DNA of 64,000 nucleotides from Typhlomys cinereus (GCA_023101885.1 JALPQD010000409.1:1576610-1640609), one strand, 5' to 3'; shown: positions 43,912 to 57,041, numbered from the stretch's first letter. Numbers and translations: made by a program. Notes: a model not told the origin generated them from the sequence alone.

Positions 43912-45169
43912 CCCACATACAATTAAGACTTTTGGAGACATAACACGATTTTGTAGAATTTAGATTAACCTGTTCAACTTGATAGCTTTCTACGAAACTT
44001 TGTGTGGATCAAAGGAAGCACTACTAGGTTGGATACCTGAAATGACACAGATGTTAGACTTCTTAAAAAAGATAAGAATTTAGCATTCTTCTCAGCATTA
44101 CTTCTGCTTAGTCTTGTTAACCTTTTCTCTATGTGTACATAAGCCAAATGAAGCAGCAGTAGGAGTTTTAATACAAATTTGGGCCCTTACAGTGCCAGTT
44201 TTTTTTGTATTTCTGAGTCTATAGATGCTGTGATATAGGATTTCCACTTGCTAAGGCTTCTTCAGACTTGATATGGATACAGACTCCACCTATAAGAGAT
44301 CAAAAGTCTCAACATGTCTGTTTAATAAGGACCTGAGAGGACCTTATCTTGAGATATGAGGCACATAATTTGATTAGAAACTGGACAAAATATATCTCAC
44401 AGCAATTACAGGATATAATATACTTTATGTCCCTGAACTCTTAGGCTCAAGAGAGAATTTTATGTCTTTATTCTTTTTAAAGAGCATCTTGACTAAGATT
44501 GAAGAGGTAGAAAAGAAGAATAATGCTGTAAATACAGAGCTACTCTATGGTTTAAATTGTACAGAGTACTTTTTAGATTTATTTTATTAAATGTATTGAA
44601 AAATTTTGATAAGCTTCTCTAAAATATTGAATATAATCTTCTAGGCAACATTCAGGGAGATATCATATTGACTTAATTTATTGAATATCTGTGTAGTAGG
44701 AGATGTAATGCTATAATTATGCATATTATTACTATATATTATGCATATAATATATTATGCAAATATGCATATAATATACGTAGCATATATTGTGTATTTT
44801 GTGCTCATTTTGAAGATGAAGAAATTAGAACACAGAAAACATGAACAAATGTTCTTAAAAATTACAAGTAAGTATGAATATTACAGAGAAATTTGATATG
44901 CAAAATTGTTTTTGGTACCAGAAGGAAAGTTGAAAGAGCACTGGGGATGTCACCAGGCAATAGGTAAGTTTGCATTGATAATGCTTAATTCCTGGTAGGC
45001 TCAAATTATCTCAAATTTGATCTAGCATCCTTTCTGAAACCTCGTCTAAGCTAAATAAAAAAGGAGGAAGGATCTTGATAAATAAAGCTTAACTCTTATT
45101 ATATTAATATGTTTGATTTCTATTTTTTGTTCCATTCTCATGTATGTATGTTGTGGTTATCCACATGCA
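43086..45169. other. unique DNA with (CA)n and TA-rich patches
   Basis: A (CA)n tract lies at 43873-43908 and a repeated 'tatgcatataat' patch at about 44715-44785. A weak ID-like SINE may lie near 44938-45030. Open frames of 69-77 codons at 43109-43454 show nothing recognisable. Confidence 0.45.
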
Positions 45170-45519
45170 TATATTTGTATGTATCTAGGGGACATATATG
45201 CAGATATGTGTGCTTGCATGTTTGTGAATATGTGCGTAGGGTTACGAGGTTGATCATGGGAGTCACCCTTGATTTTTATTGCAGTATATTTTTTTCAGTC
45301 TGTGTTTCTGAGTCAAACTTAGAGTTCAAAGACAGTACTAGTCACAACAGAACTCTTTTCACTAGTCAACCTGGTCTATGAATTTTCAGTCAACATCTTC
45401 TACAGCTCAAATTACAGTTGTGTCACCACACCCACCCAGCATTTTATGGGAATTCAGATTCTCTGCCACTTTCTTTTGTGTAGCAAGCGATTTAACCATT
45501 GAGCCATATCCTAAGCCCA
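45170..45519 (-). mobile_element. B4/RSINE1-like SINE
   Basis: The minus strand begins with a tRNA/ID-like head (45490-45519, 'ggatatggctcaatggttaa') and continues through a B1-like portion to a GT/CA-rich end at about 45170. This order, including 'caccacacccacccagcatt' on the plus strand, matches the rodent B4/RSINE1 group as I know it. It is old and diverged. Confidence 0.65.
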
Positions 45520-46029
45520 TATGTTCTATTTCAATCCTGGATAGAAAAATTGGCAAAAACTTAAATTCATATGTTTGCTTTGTCTTTAACAGAATTTTTG
45601 CTATTACTCTTCATGTTGCTGATAATTCATGGCTTATAGGGGAATAAAGGACTTTTAATTCTTTTATTATTTTAATATTGAATAACTGAATATAGTGAAT
45701 GTATATTTTCACTCCTCAGGCCTCAATCACATCCTTCCTCTTTTCCACTTATAACACTTCCTCTACTTTGCCAGGCTTTCTCCTACTTTCGAATCTTGAA
45801 ATTTGTGAAGCTCACTGTGTTTCATTCACTTTGTCTTTGATGATATATGCCTGACGTGATTCATGTTCCAATAAGTATCACAGATCAGTGGGTATACCAT
45901 CAAGGAAAACACCCTCCTTTTCTTCCCCATTAACGTCTGTCTTTACCAGACTTGCAGAGAGTTGTGGAGATTTGTGAACACTTTTAGCTTTTTCTTATGC
46001 TCATCAGTGACTATTCTTAATCCAGCAGG
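45520..46029. other. unique AT-rich DNA
   Basis: Nothing is recognised. Confidence 0.4.
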
Positions 46030-46365
46030 TCAGAAAATTCTCTAACAACACCAGGAACTGAAGGATTGGAACCATATCCACATACTTACAGATCTGCTAA
46101 GGTAAAATCAATTCTTACTTGCAAGACGAGCATGTCATGACAAGTATACCAAATGATGCCAGCTTTCTTAACTTGCTCCTTCCATTTTTCTCACCTCCCC
46201 AGGGACCATCCCCACCCTCCACAGGCTGAGCCTCCCCATAATTACTGTCCTTCATGCTTATTCTGGAGGGGGGCTTGTTAAAACCTAATCATTTACAAAT
46301 GTTCTCAGAGTCCTGAGCCTTCATCTGTCAAGTTGATATTGGATCTTACTACAACAATCATGAAG
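46030..46365 (+). mobile_element. URR1-like hAT-Charlie DNA transposon, old
   Basis: It follows the 27541-27972 copy in word order: 'aattcttacttgcaaga', 'ccaccctccacaggctgag', 'atttacaaatgttctcagag' and a degraded terminus 'caagttgatattggatctta'. The left part is lost or unrecognisable. Confidence 0.55.
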
Positions 46366-46973
46366 ATAAAATACTAAAAAAGAAACTCCACCTCAATTCA
46401 TATCATCATTAGGAGTCCCATAAATAGCAATGCTTTCGCATGATTTAGTTTGCTTGATTATTTCAAGGGCTTTCAATTACAATTTTGACATTCATTCAGA
46501 AAAGCACAGATGCTAGATTAAAGGAGAGCTCATACTTTATGTACTAGAAATGTACCTTTCACTGTGTAAAGACTGAAAAATGCTGGGAACTCATTACATT
46601 TTGGGTAAAGGACATTTATAGATAATTTTGGATGTAGATCCTTTAATTCAAGAAATTATAGTAAGATTAAATGGGATTCTTAGCAATGAAATAGAACAAT
46701 TTTAATATGTAACTCATAGAATGTTTGTGATGTGTGATAATATATGTATAAAATACACATACGATGCCTTATAAGAGGAATGTTATCATTAAATATTAGC
46801 CCACAAAATCCAAAATTTAAATAAAAGTCACAGCTAAATAACCACAAGGAAACAATATCCTCAAACAATCATGCTTAGTATCCATTTCGTTTCACAGAAA
46901 TGCATTCATTATCTGATATACTGACCTGGGTGTTATAATTTCAGTGTAGTGTGATAGAAGAGAAGGAAAAGTC

Positions 46974-47106
46974 AGCTGTGGTTTTGCAAACCTATAATTT
47001 CAAAATCATAGAGCAGTAGACAGGATGATAATATAGTGAAAGGTCAGCCCTTGTTGCATAATAAATTTGAGGGCACCTTGTTCTACATAACCAGATTCTG
47101 TCTCAA
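46974..47106 (+). mobile_element. B1-like SINE, overlapped by a tandem duplication
   Basis: A degraded B1 monomer: 'aacctataatttcaaaatca' for the conserved TAATCCCAGCA region and 'accagattctgtctcaa' at the end. The 293-bp duplication starts inside it at 47020, so its 3' part is repeated at 47313-47399. Confidence 0.55.
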
Positions 47107-47605
47107 CCTCACTCCCTCAAAATAAATGAGGGAAGGAGAATATTTAGTTGTTTTTCTTTGATTTACATTACATTCGCTGGAAAGTTTGCTTTAGATCATC
47201 TTATGGCATTTTAAAAACAGTGAAATAGATGGGTGGACAGAAAGATTTCTGGAGACCAAAGCAGAAAAGACAAAACAAAATATTGTTATTGTGTATGACA
47301 GAACAGATGAACACAGGATGATAATATAGTGAAAGGTCAGCCCTTGTTGCATAATAAATTTGAGGGCACCTTGTTCTACATAACCAGATTCTGTCTCAAC
47401 CTCACTCCCTCAAAATAAATGAGGGAAGGAGAATATTTAGTTGTTTTTCTTTGATTTACATTACATTCGCTGGAAAGTTTGCTTTAGATCATCTTATGGC
47501 ATTTTAAAAACAGTGAAATAGATGGGTGGACAGAAAGATTTCTGGAGACCAAAGCAGAAAAGACAAAACAAAATATTGTTATTGTGTATGACAGAACAGA
47601 TGAAC
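47020..47605. repeat. perfect 293-bp tandem duplication
   Basis: Two adjacent copies, 47020-47312 and 47313-47605. I found no difference between them on base-by-base reading. The unit is mostly unique AT-rich DNA plus the 3' part of a B1-like SINE. Both junctions lie at 'acaggatg' / 'gatgaacac'. Confidence 0.95.
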
Positions 47606-49154
47606 ACGTGAGATTAATTTCAATGAACACAAGAATCAAGATTTATCTCATTTAGTGACAATAATACTTTTCCTGTCCCTTGAAAAAAATGATTTGAGTT
47701 TCAAATACTCTTCATAAATGTTTTTATCTAATTCTAAGTCAGTTTAGTTTTCCTCAAATGTTTTCCAAATTTCTTTCGTATGTTTATTTTACCAGCATGC
47801 AGTGTAGAAATTGAATAATCAAGTTATTGTAATTAGTGAATTTGCATGCTTTTTCTCCACAGGAAAAGTTTGTCTTAATCAGATTCCACAAATGAAGGTA
47901 AACTTAACTACAATATCTTATAATAGCTACCAGATTCTCTGGTTAAGTGACTCTTTCCATCTGATCTCCTTTGAGGATTAAACATACCAGAAAACAAGAG
48001 TAGTTTTTAAGTTCTTGATTTTAACATTTGCTTTTGCCCAAATATTTGCAATAATAACTCAAATGGTTTTGTGATGTTTATACGCTTTCATGTTTGTTAA
48101 TTATGTTTAGTTAAAAATCTTGATGATTTTTAACCTTGAAAATGTAATACAGCTGTTATATTTTAGTGCTTGTTTAAGTAATTTTGCAAAAGTCTCTGCT
48201 CTAAAATTCTAGGTTTGAAATCGAACCATGTTACTGTAAAATATTTACAAGATATTATCCTGCTAGTTATATGACAAAATACAATTTTTTATTTCCATAA
48301 AAATAAGAACAAATTACATAATAATGGATATAGATTTGGTAAGAGTGAACTGTTAAGACCAGGCACCAAAAATATGTGTTGATGGTATCATAATACATTG
48401 TATGATACAAGACTATTCTAGCCTGTTCATTTTTAGTAATATCCATTGAAAATCCAATGAAGTCATTGCTTTCTTTTTCCAGTTAACTTGGCAGTGAATA
48501 GCATATTTTAGTAAAGCTCATAAAGAACAGATAAATTTCACTCTAATTGCACAATAATAACTTCTCCATAAAGAATAAACACTGAACACACCCACTAAAT
48601 TATAGTGATGTCTTCCAACTATTTACAACACCACCTTTTACCAATGATTTAGAAGCATTTAATGGTATCTGAAAATATTTCTGCTTAAAAAAGTCATTTG
48701 TGAAAGTCAAGGCATCCTTCAATTGGACCACTTCACTTCATAAAATTAAAATGTATCAAAGGATGTAATAAAAATTAAATAAATCACATAGTCCCCTGAA
48801 AGTTAAATAACAGATTGTTCATCACTTTTTGAATGCTGTACATACTAGGACTAGTATGATTTCTCATGGGAAAAATTGCCATTGATAATCAACAGATAAT
48901 GAGAATTTGTCCTGTTGAGTTTACTGAGATAAGTATATTTTACTGAAGCATAGCTCTTCTATATTACTAATGTATTGTAATTTCTAGTCAAATTACTAAT
49001 AAGTAGAAACATGATGCAGTCTTGGTGTTAAAGGAAAATTATTTGTTTTATTTTGCTTTATTTCATCAACATGTGAAGTCAGAACAAGAAAAACAGATTT
49101 TCAATGCATATTTCAATTTATGTCATTTAATGACTTGATTTTATATTTGTGTTA
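47606..49154. other. unique AT-rich DNA
   Basis: About 1.5 kb with no gene or repeat that I can name. Confidence 0.45.
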
Positions 49155-49500
49155 ACCACTTTTCATTGCTCTTACAGGTACCCAACATAAATGATTTAAT
49201 GGAGGATTTCTTTTGGCTTACCTATTCAAAAGTTTTAGTCCTTAGAAATCGAATATGTTGTTATGGGTCCAAAGACAAGGAAAATATCACCATAAAAAGG
49301 AATGAGGTAGCAGAGTTCATCACTTTATGGAAGAAATAATACAGAAAGTGATATGAAGTAGCACAGAACAACATCCATTGTTCATGAACATATTCCCAGT
49401 GCCATACTTCCTCCAAACATTTCTTACTTCATTCCCACTGAATGCCATGAAATTATGAACAGCCTCCACACCAATTAATGCCCCAAACACCTGCTCTGAA
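49155..49500 (+). mobile_element. possible URR1B-like hAT-Charlie element
   Basis: 'cattgctcttacagg', 'ggatttcttttggcttac' and 'catacttcctccaaac' appear in the order typical of another rodent hAT-Charlie consensus (URR1B) as I remember it. It is highly diverged and its ends are uncertain. Confidence 0.4.
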
Positions 49501-49559
49501 TATTAAAAAACAAGTCTTTTGGGGGATATGTTTAATTTACAAATGATAAAAAAGATGCT

Positions 49560-49870
49560 CCTTGGGACTCAGGAGTCAGTCATTGGATAAAGTGCTTGCC
49601 ACACAAGAATGAGAATCTAAATTGATTCTAAAACCCAAGTAAAGTTGAACAGCGTAGTATGAGTTTGTAATCCCTTGGTTCTGTTGCAAGATGGTCAGCA
49701 GAGGCAGGAGAATACCAGCAAGGTCAAACATGATCTATACCAGCATATGCAACAACAAACAGGTGACTTTGTCTCAAAGAACTGGAGGGCAAGCATTGAT
49801 ACTCAAGGTAGTCTCCTGACATAATATGCATGTGTGCTATGACACGTAAAGTAAACACTCTCAAATAACC
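49560..49870 (+). mobile_element. B4-like SINE (ID head plus B1-like tail)
   Basis: A tRNA/ID-like head 'ggataaagtgcttgccacac' is followed by a B1-like part with 'gtttgtaatccc', 'cagaggcaggagaa' and 'tgactttgtctcaaag'. A chimeric ID-B1 order defines B4. It is old. Confidence 0.6.
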
Positions 49871-50389
49871 TAGTAAATTTGCATTTCTAATCAAGTCTAA
49901 ATTTATTAAAACTTCACATCATCCTCGTCACAGTTCAATTCACATTATCATGATTACCTTTTAAAATTTATGGCTTCTCAAATGCCTACATTTTTATAAA
50001 AATATTTGAGGGTGCCTGTTACAATGAAAATTTTTGAGACCTAGCCTATATTAGAATCCAAATCCTTCAACCTTGACACAAGGAATCATAATTTTAATGA
50101 GTTTTCCAGGAAGTTTACTAAACTATGAGAATATTGAATTAGTACTTTGAGTTTATGCATATGAGCATGTTGAATAAAATTTAAATAGTAAAAAGAATAG
50201 ACAAAAAAGAAATTTAGATTGGGTAATATTTGACAGATACACAAATATATCCAACACATAACACTTAAAAGACATGGGTTCTGTCACAGAAGTATTTTAA
50301 AAAATGCAGTCCAGTAATAAGTTTGAGACAGAAACAATCAATAAAGAAAGCATAAAGAGAAAGGCTATGTTAAAAGAATCATTCACCAA

Positions 50390-50510
50390 GTGTGGAAATT
50401 CATGCCTACAATTCAACAATCCCAGCAAGAGGGACAAAGAGGAAGATTGATTACATTGAATTCAATGCTGGTGTGGACAGAAAGAAACCATGTCCAAAAA
50501 TAGAAGACAT
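50390..50510 (+). mobile_element. B1-like SINE, old
   Basis: Ordered B1 words: 'catgcctacaattcaacaat', 'aggaagattgattacattga' and 'accatgtccaaaaa'. It lies just upstream of L1-F. Confidence 0.5.
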
Positions 50511-50875
50511 AAAATATTAAGGAAAACTATTGAATATCTACATGGAAGGAAAAATTAAACATTATATCATATTTATTACTCTGTGTATAGAAATTAAGGA
50601 AACATAAAAACCATCTTCATTTTCTGGAAAGCAAATGCTCAACAATCTATTAAGCTTGTAGAAAAGGTAACAGTCTATTCCTCACATTGGTGGTCAGTAC
50701 AATGTATGTCCAGCTGCACATTGAAGGAATCTTAAAAAGGAACAAATCCACATAGCAGTTAGTAGCTTAAAGGTTGAACTGAAATTTTTTACTTTAATCC
50801 AATTGGATTCAGGAACTTATTACTCCAAAAAACAGCTGATGACAGCCTCTATTGAGTGCTGATTTAAGAATAAGA

Positions 50876-51614
50876 TTAAATCTGCCCCTCGTGCCCACGC
50901 GGAACAAGACACTCGCTCATGGTCCTCCTTCCCAGGTAAGTTCCACCAGCCCCCAGGTCACCCACTCGTCCCAGCTCCTCCCACCAACAATGCTGAGCAA
51001 TACGCAGGCTGTCTTGAAATTGGGTGGGCCACTAGGCCATGCCCCAGGTCCCAAGTGAAGAGCTCTTCCATCACCATCATCCCCTCTGCTCCTCTGGCCC
51101 ACCGGGACACTCACTTGTGGTGCAGGGAGGACACATTGCTCCTCAGAATTCAACAGAGTCCAAAAGAAACTCAAGCAAAGCTCTAGGGGACAAAGGCTCT
51201 CTAAAATCACCCTATCATATGGGAGAGATTCTTCACATCCAGCCCAAAGATAAGTAAATCACTTTTTTTTAACCATCCAGCCTCTTTCAATTATTAATCA
51301 CTATAGATTTCCATATAGCCACCCCCAAAATATATATAACTTCAGGGATTATATAACTCAACTTCACATACCACCAAGGCAATAAATTGTAAAAGTATAC
51401 TACCATACTAATATTTACTCCCTGTTTACTAAACCTAACTTAATTGATGTACTAACAGTCTAATAGCCTCATCTAGGAAATAATAATAACAACAGAAAAA
51501 CTACCCAACTCCAAGGCAAACACTAGTAATAACTGCCTGAGAGTAGAAATATCGATTAAATCAGTTAAGTCTAAAACACACAGAAACTAAAAGGTCTTAA
51601 GAGACAAAACAACA
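50876..51614 (+). promoter_or_regulatory. L1-F 5'UTR (type I)
   Basis: A GC-rich distal part (50880-51110) and an AT-rich proximal part precede ORF1. The words 'ctctggcccaccgggacact' and 'cagcccaaagataagtaaat' align with the minus-strand 5'UTR of L1-A. One GC-rich unit is present, not a clear monomer array. The promoter role is inferred. Confidence 0.65.
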
Positions 51615-51929
51615 ATGTCCAAGTCAAAGCACAGATCCCTGAGAAACAAAACCCAAAAAAACAAATCACCCACCAAAAGAATTAACTCCATAATGATAGA
51701 TTCCAACCAGAACAAATTCACAGAAAATATCCAAGAAAGCCATGCTCAAGATAATAACTTTCAAAACATGATCATTACCATGATCAATACTATGAAAGAG
51801 GAAATCCCGGAGGAGTTAAATAACCACATCAACCACTTTGAACAGGAACATAAGAGATACCTGGAGGAGTTGAGAAAAAGAGTTCAAGAAACAAAAATAG
51901 GCATAGAGCAGTTAAAACAGTTTCAAGCA
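51615..51929 (+). pseudogene. L1-F ORF1, N-terminal part
   Basis: The frame starts MSKSKHRSLRNKTQ and is open through the coiled-coil HFEQEHKRYLEELRKRVQE up to the insertion point at IEQLKQFQA. The rest of the gene lies 6.7 kb downstream at 58668. This is the L1 RNA chaperone gene, broken by insertion. Confidence 0.88.
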
Positions 51930-52141
51930 CCTCACAAAGTCTAGCATCTGTTAAAGGCACCAAGATCCTTGAAGGCAAGGGATTGACAGCCACAGTAGTG
52001 GCTGGGAAAGCAGGAAATTCGAGGGGAAGAGGAGGGAGGGAGGCAACCGGTGTACCTATTAAGTTTGTATGAGCGGAAATAATAATAAAAAATGTATACA
52101 TAAAGAAAGAATAACTTACAGTATCCTTAAAATAGAAAAAA
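51930..52141 (+). mobile_element. L1-I: 212-bp 5'-truncated L1 3'UTR in L1-F ORF1
   Basis: Flanked by an 11-bp target duplication, AGTTTCAAGCA (51919-51929) and AGTCTCAAGCA (52142-52152), with one mismatch. It contains the 3'UTR from 'cctcacaaagtctagcatct', then skips from 'ccacagtagtg' (51999) into the purine tract near the 3' end. It finishes with 'aagtttgtatgagcggaaat' and an A-rich tail. The skip is a deletion of about 170-200 bases relative to L1-E. Confidence 0.85.
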
Positions 52142-52157
52142 AGTCTCAAGCAGCATT

Positions 52158-53218
52158 ATTTTTTTTCATTTTTTATACATTTTTATTATTATTTCAGCTC
52201 ATACAAACTTAATAGGTACACCAGTTCCCTCCCTCCCTCCTCCTCCCCCCAAGCCCGCTGCTCCCCCTCCAATCACCCCTCCCTCCTCATCCCCAAGTGC
52301 CTCACGCCACAATACCCAGAGAGTCCTTTCTTGTGCATGACTGACCCTCCTCTGGGCCCTCCTCTCCGATGACGTACAAGTACCCAGTGGCATTTCTCTG
52401 AACCCTTTCCCATGTTCCCCTTAAGCATAGGAACACTACTGTGGCTGCTAATCCCTTGCCTCCAAGGATCTTGGTGCCTTTAGCAGATGCTAGACTTTGT
52501 GAGGTCAATAGTGTGTTGGACATTGCACAGGGCATACAAAGTCCAATTATGATTGCTTTGGCCCTAACTTGTGTGGAGTATCTTGCAAATCATTGCTCCT
52601 CCCATCCTTTTGCTCTCACACTCTTACCGCTCCCTCTTCCACAAATGTCCCTGAGCTTCAGGATGGGGAGAGATTAGTCTGGCCTAGTTCTAGGTGGTTG
52701 ATATAGAGTCTTGGAAGTTCTGGATTGTGGTTTGTTGATTTTCTTTTGCAGTTTTGCTGCTCCTGCAATGCCCTTCACTCCATCCTGATGGGCAATGTAT
52801 GTCACCCCCTGGCCAGAGACAAAAAGCTGTAAAACTGGAGTCTTATTATAAGATCAAATTCAAGGGCAGATGTAATAAAAGTAGGAAACCTCAGTAAAGG
52901 AGGGGTCAATCACCCCTTTGCAAAATGGTTACTTTTTATCTGCCAGACTATATGCCCTCCCCTTCTGGTGAGATCATACATACCCCTTTAGTTGTAAATG
53001 ATCAGGAACGAACGTCTGTGAACATAACCAGGTGTCACATTACTTACTGGCAGTCCTTGATGGAGGCCTATTTTCTCTACTGCAACATGCTGATTTCTCT
53101 CCCTGTTTCTGGTGTGGCCTTCCAACCCCATCCCACCTGTTCATAATCCTTGCAATTATTGTAGGTAGTACATAAATTTACCTATGAGTGTCTCAAGGTG
53201 GGCTGGGTGGGTTTGTTA
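52158..53218 (-). other. L1-E 3'UTR with polypurine tract
   Basis: Non-coding sequence after the ORF2 stop. The purine tract (minus strand) lies at about 52222-52300 and the terminal 'aagtttgtatgagctgaaat' and A-rich tail at 52158-52205. It is almost colinear with the L1-A 3'UTR. Confidence 0.85.
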
Positions 53219-56200
53219 CTAGGAGCCACCTATTAGGGAGTACATATGGCGCTTAATTTTCTGGGTTTGGGATACTTCACTTAATATAATTGTTTCTAAT
53301 GACATCCTTTTCCCGGCAAATTCCAGTAATTCATCATTTTTGATGGCTGAGTAGTACTCCATTGTATAGATGTACCACAGTTTCCTTATCCACTCGTCAA
53401 CTGTTGGACATTTGGGTTGATTCCATGACTTAGCTATGGTAAACAGTGCTGCTATGAACATGGTCGTGCTTGTGCTATCGAGGTGAACCTCTGCTGTATG
53501 GGGGGTTATTCCCAAAAGTGGAATAGCAGGGTCATATGGCATTTCAATCTTTAATTTCTTTAAGAATCTCCAGATGGCTCGCCAGAGTGGCTGTGTGAGC
53601 CTGCATTCCCACCAGCAATGTAGGAGAGTTCCCCTCTCTCCACATCCTCTCCAGCATTTGTTGTTGTTTGTATTGTGGATTTTTTGCCATCCTGACCGGG
53701 GTGAGATGATATCTCAGGGAAGTTTTGATTTGCATTTCCCTGATGGCTAAAGAAGTGGAGCATTTTTGACGATATTTGTTAGACATTTTAATTTCACCCC
53801 TGGTAAAATTTCTTTTAAGTTCCAGGGCCAATTTTTTAATTGGGCAATTTCTTTCCTTGGTGTTTAGTTTTCTAAGTTCTCTGTGCACTCTGAACAGTAG
53901 AGCTCTATCAGATATGTGGTTAGTGAAGATTTTCTCCCATTCTGTGGGTTGCCTTTGAGCACGTTTTACAATCTCTTTATCTGAACAGAAGCTCTTTAAT
54001 TTCACAAGATCCCAACTGTTGAGAGTTGGTAGCAGTGACTGTGCCATTGGATGTCTGTTTAGGAAATGTTGGCCTAGCCCAATCAGCTCGAGGGAGTTCC
54101 CTATCCTTTCAACTATGGTTTTTATATTCTTTGACCTTGTATCAAGGTCCTTGATCGATTTGGAATTAAGTCTTGTACATGGTGACAAGTACGGGTCCAG
54201 CTTTAATCTTCTGCATGTGGAGATCCAGTTTTGCCAGCACCATTCATTGAAGATGCTGTTCTTTTTCCATTGGATTCTTTGGGCCCCTTTGTCAAAGACC
54301 AAATGGCTATAATTGTGTGGGCTTATATCTGGGTCTTCAATCCTTATCCATTTATCTGTGTGTCTATTTTGGAGCCAGTACCAGGCTGTTTTTATAACTA
54401 TGGATTTATAGTGTCGACTTAGGTTTGGTATGGTAATACCTCCAGCAGTGTTTTTGTTACTCAGGATTGTCTTTGCTATCCTTGTCATTTGTGCCTCCAT
54501 ATGAATTTTGAGATTGTTTGGTCAACTTCTTTAAAGAATTGTTTTGGGATTTTAATTGGTATAGCATTGAATTTCTATATTGCTTTGGTAGGATGGTCAT
54601 TTATACGATGTTGATTCTGCCAATCCAGGAACATGGGAGGTCTTTCCACCTTCTGGTGTCTTCTGCAATTTCTTTCTTTAGGGTTTTAATGTTTTCATCA
54701 TAAAGGACTCTTATTACCTTGGTTATGCTTATACCAAGGTCTTTCATTCTTTTAGGGGCTATAGTAAATGGGATTGTTTCTCTCAAGGCTTTTTCACTTC
54801 TTTCATTCTGGGCATATAGGAAGGCCTCTGAATTTTGCACATTTATTTTGTATCCTGCCACCCTGCTGAACTTCTCAATTAGTTCCATGAGCTTCCTGGT
54901 GGAGTTTTTGGGATCACTCAGGTATAAGATCATGTCATCTGCAAATAGGGATAGTTTGACTTCTTCCTTGCCGATTTGAATCCCTCTTATGTCCCTTTCT
55001 TGTCTTATGGGTTCGGCTAAGACTTCAAGTACAATATTGAATAGAAGTGGTGAGAGTGGACAGCCTTGTCTAGTTCCTGATCATAGTGGGAATGCTTCCA
55101 GTTGTTCCCCATTGAGCATAATCCTTGCTGTGGGCTTGTTGTATACAGCTTTTATTATATTGATAAAAGTTCCTTCCATTCCTACTGTCTCTAACATTTT
55201 GATCATAAAAGGCTGTTGGATCTCGTCAAGAGCTTTTTATGCATCTTTCTAGAGTATCATGTGGTTTTGGAATTTGGACTGGTTTACATGATGAATTACA
55301 TTTATTGATTTGCGTATGTTGAACCAACCTTGTGTGCCAGGGATGAAGCCTACTTGGTCCCCGTGAATAATCTTTTTGATATGTTTTTGAATCCGATTTG
55401 CTAAGACTTTGTTGAGAATCTCTGCATCTGTGTTCATCAGAGAGATCGGCCTATAGTTTTCTTTTTTAAGTGAATCTTTATTAGTTTTTGGGATTAAAAT
55501 GATATTAGCTTCATAGAAGGAATTTGGTTGTGCTCCTTCCTTTGCTATTTGATGGAACAGTTTAAGGAGTATTGGTGTTATTAACTCCTTAAATGTCCGG
55601 TAGAACTCTGTGCTGAATCCATCTGGTCCAAGACCTTTTTTGTTGGGAAGGTTTGAGATTACTTCCTCAATTTCCTTATATGTTATAGGACTATTTAAAT
55701 AATTCACAACTTCCTGATTCAATTTAGGTAAGTTGTGTTTACATAGAAATTCATCCATCTCTTTTGTGTTGTCAAACTTCACAGAGTATAAGTTTTTGAA
55801 ATATGATGTTATAATTCTCTGGATTTCTTGGGTATCAGTAGTGATAACTCCATGTTCATTTCTAATTTTGTTAATTTGGGTTTTCTCTCTCTTGCATTTG
55901 GTTAATTTAGCTACGGGTGTATCAATCTTATTGATTTTTTCAAAGAACCAGCTTTTTGACTGGTTGATTTTTTCTATCGTTTTCTTAATCTCGATTTCAG
56001 GTATTTCTCCCCTTATTTTGCTAATCTCCTCTTTTCTACTACTTTTGGCATCAGATTGCTCTAGTTTCTCTAAAGTTTTAATCTGCGTTGTTAAGTTGCT
56101 TATTTCTGATGTTTCCATTTTTTTGATGTAGGCATTAAGAACTATGAACTTACCTCTTAGAACAGTTTTCATTGTGTCCCAGAGATTTTGGCAAGTTGTA

Positions 56201-57041
56201 TTTTCTTTATCATTTGCTTTCAGGAAATCTTGAATTTCCTTTTTAATTTCCTCCTGAATCCAGTTCTCATTCAGCATCATAGTGTTAAGTTTCCAGGAGT
56301 TAGTGTATTTTCTGTCATTTGTTGTGTTGTGGATGTACAGCTTTAGGCCGTGGTGGTTTGATAGTGCACAGGTTAGAATTTCAACTTTTTTGTATATGTG
56401 TAGATTCATTTTGTGTCCCAATATGTGATCTATTTTGGAGAAGTTCCATGTGCTGCTGAGAAAAATGTGTATTCTTTGGTGCGTGGGTGAAAATTTTGAT
56501 AGAGGTCTATAAGGTCCATTTCTTTAAGGGTTTGATTAAGTTCCAGAGTGTCTCTGTTAAGCTTTTGACCTGTTGATCTATCCCATGTTGAGAGGGCTGT
56601 GTTGAAGTCCCCAAGAATTATCGTGTGGGGGTTGATTTCTTGCTTTAGACGCCGTAGGGTTATCTTAATGAATGTAGAGGGGCCCGTATTGGGTGCATAT
56701 ATGTTCAGTATTGTGAAGTCATCCTGGTGAATTGTACCTGTGACTAAAATGTAGTATCCATCTGTGTCTCTTAGAATTTTCTTTGGTTTGAAGTCCACGT
56801 TGTCTGATATCATAATGGCTACCCCTGTCTCTTTTCTGTTTCTATTCTCTTGTAGAATTCTTGACCAGCCTTTTATTTTTAGGGCATGCCTATCTTTTGT
56901 GGTGAGATGGCGTTCCTGCAGGCAAGAGATTGATGGATTGTGATTTTTAATCCTAATTTGTAATCTGTGTCTCTTGATCAGTGAGTTAATTCCATTAACA
57001 TTTAGTTTTATGATGGAGAAACTATTCTTAATTCCAGACAT
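53219..57041 (-). pseudogene. L1-E ORF2 (endonuclease / reverse transcriptase), disabled
   Basis: It starts MSGIKNSFSIIKLNVNGINS. The endonuclease keeps LNVNG, CLQERH, GDFNT and, after a one-base loss near 56440, LSNHHGLKL, in which the Asp of the L1-A SDH triad is Asn. The RT region keeps [16 protein letters not shown] and, on the far side of the breaks, [11 protein letters not shown]. The C-terminus ends YSLIGGS. Breaks include stops near 55225 and at 55249 (just upstream of the RT core), a stop at 54601 after GRINIV, an indel near 54490 and an extra T near 53685. The largest open piece is 390 codons (55249-56421). It is inactive. Confidence 0.92.

Noticed and set aside
47020..47605. Direct repeats as a CRISPR array or phage attachment site
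   Set aside because: There are only two long identical units with no spacers, in a mammalian genome. A tandem duplication is the simple reading.
51615..52141. A spliced or internally deleted L1 joining ORF1 to the 3'UTR
   Set aside because: The join is explained by a separate insertion (L1-I) with its own 11-bp TSD, and ORF1 resumes at 58668. No splice signals are needed.
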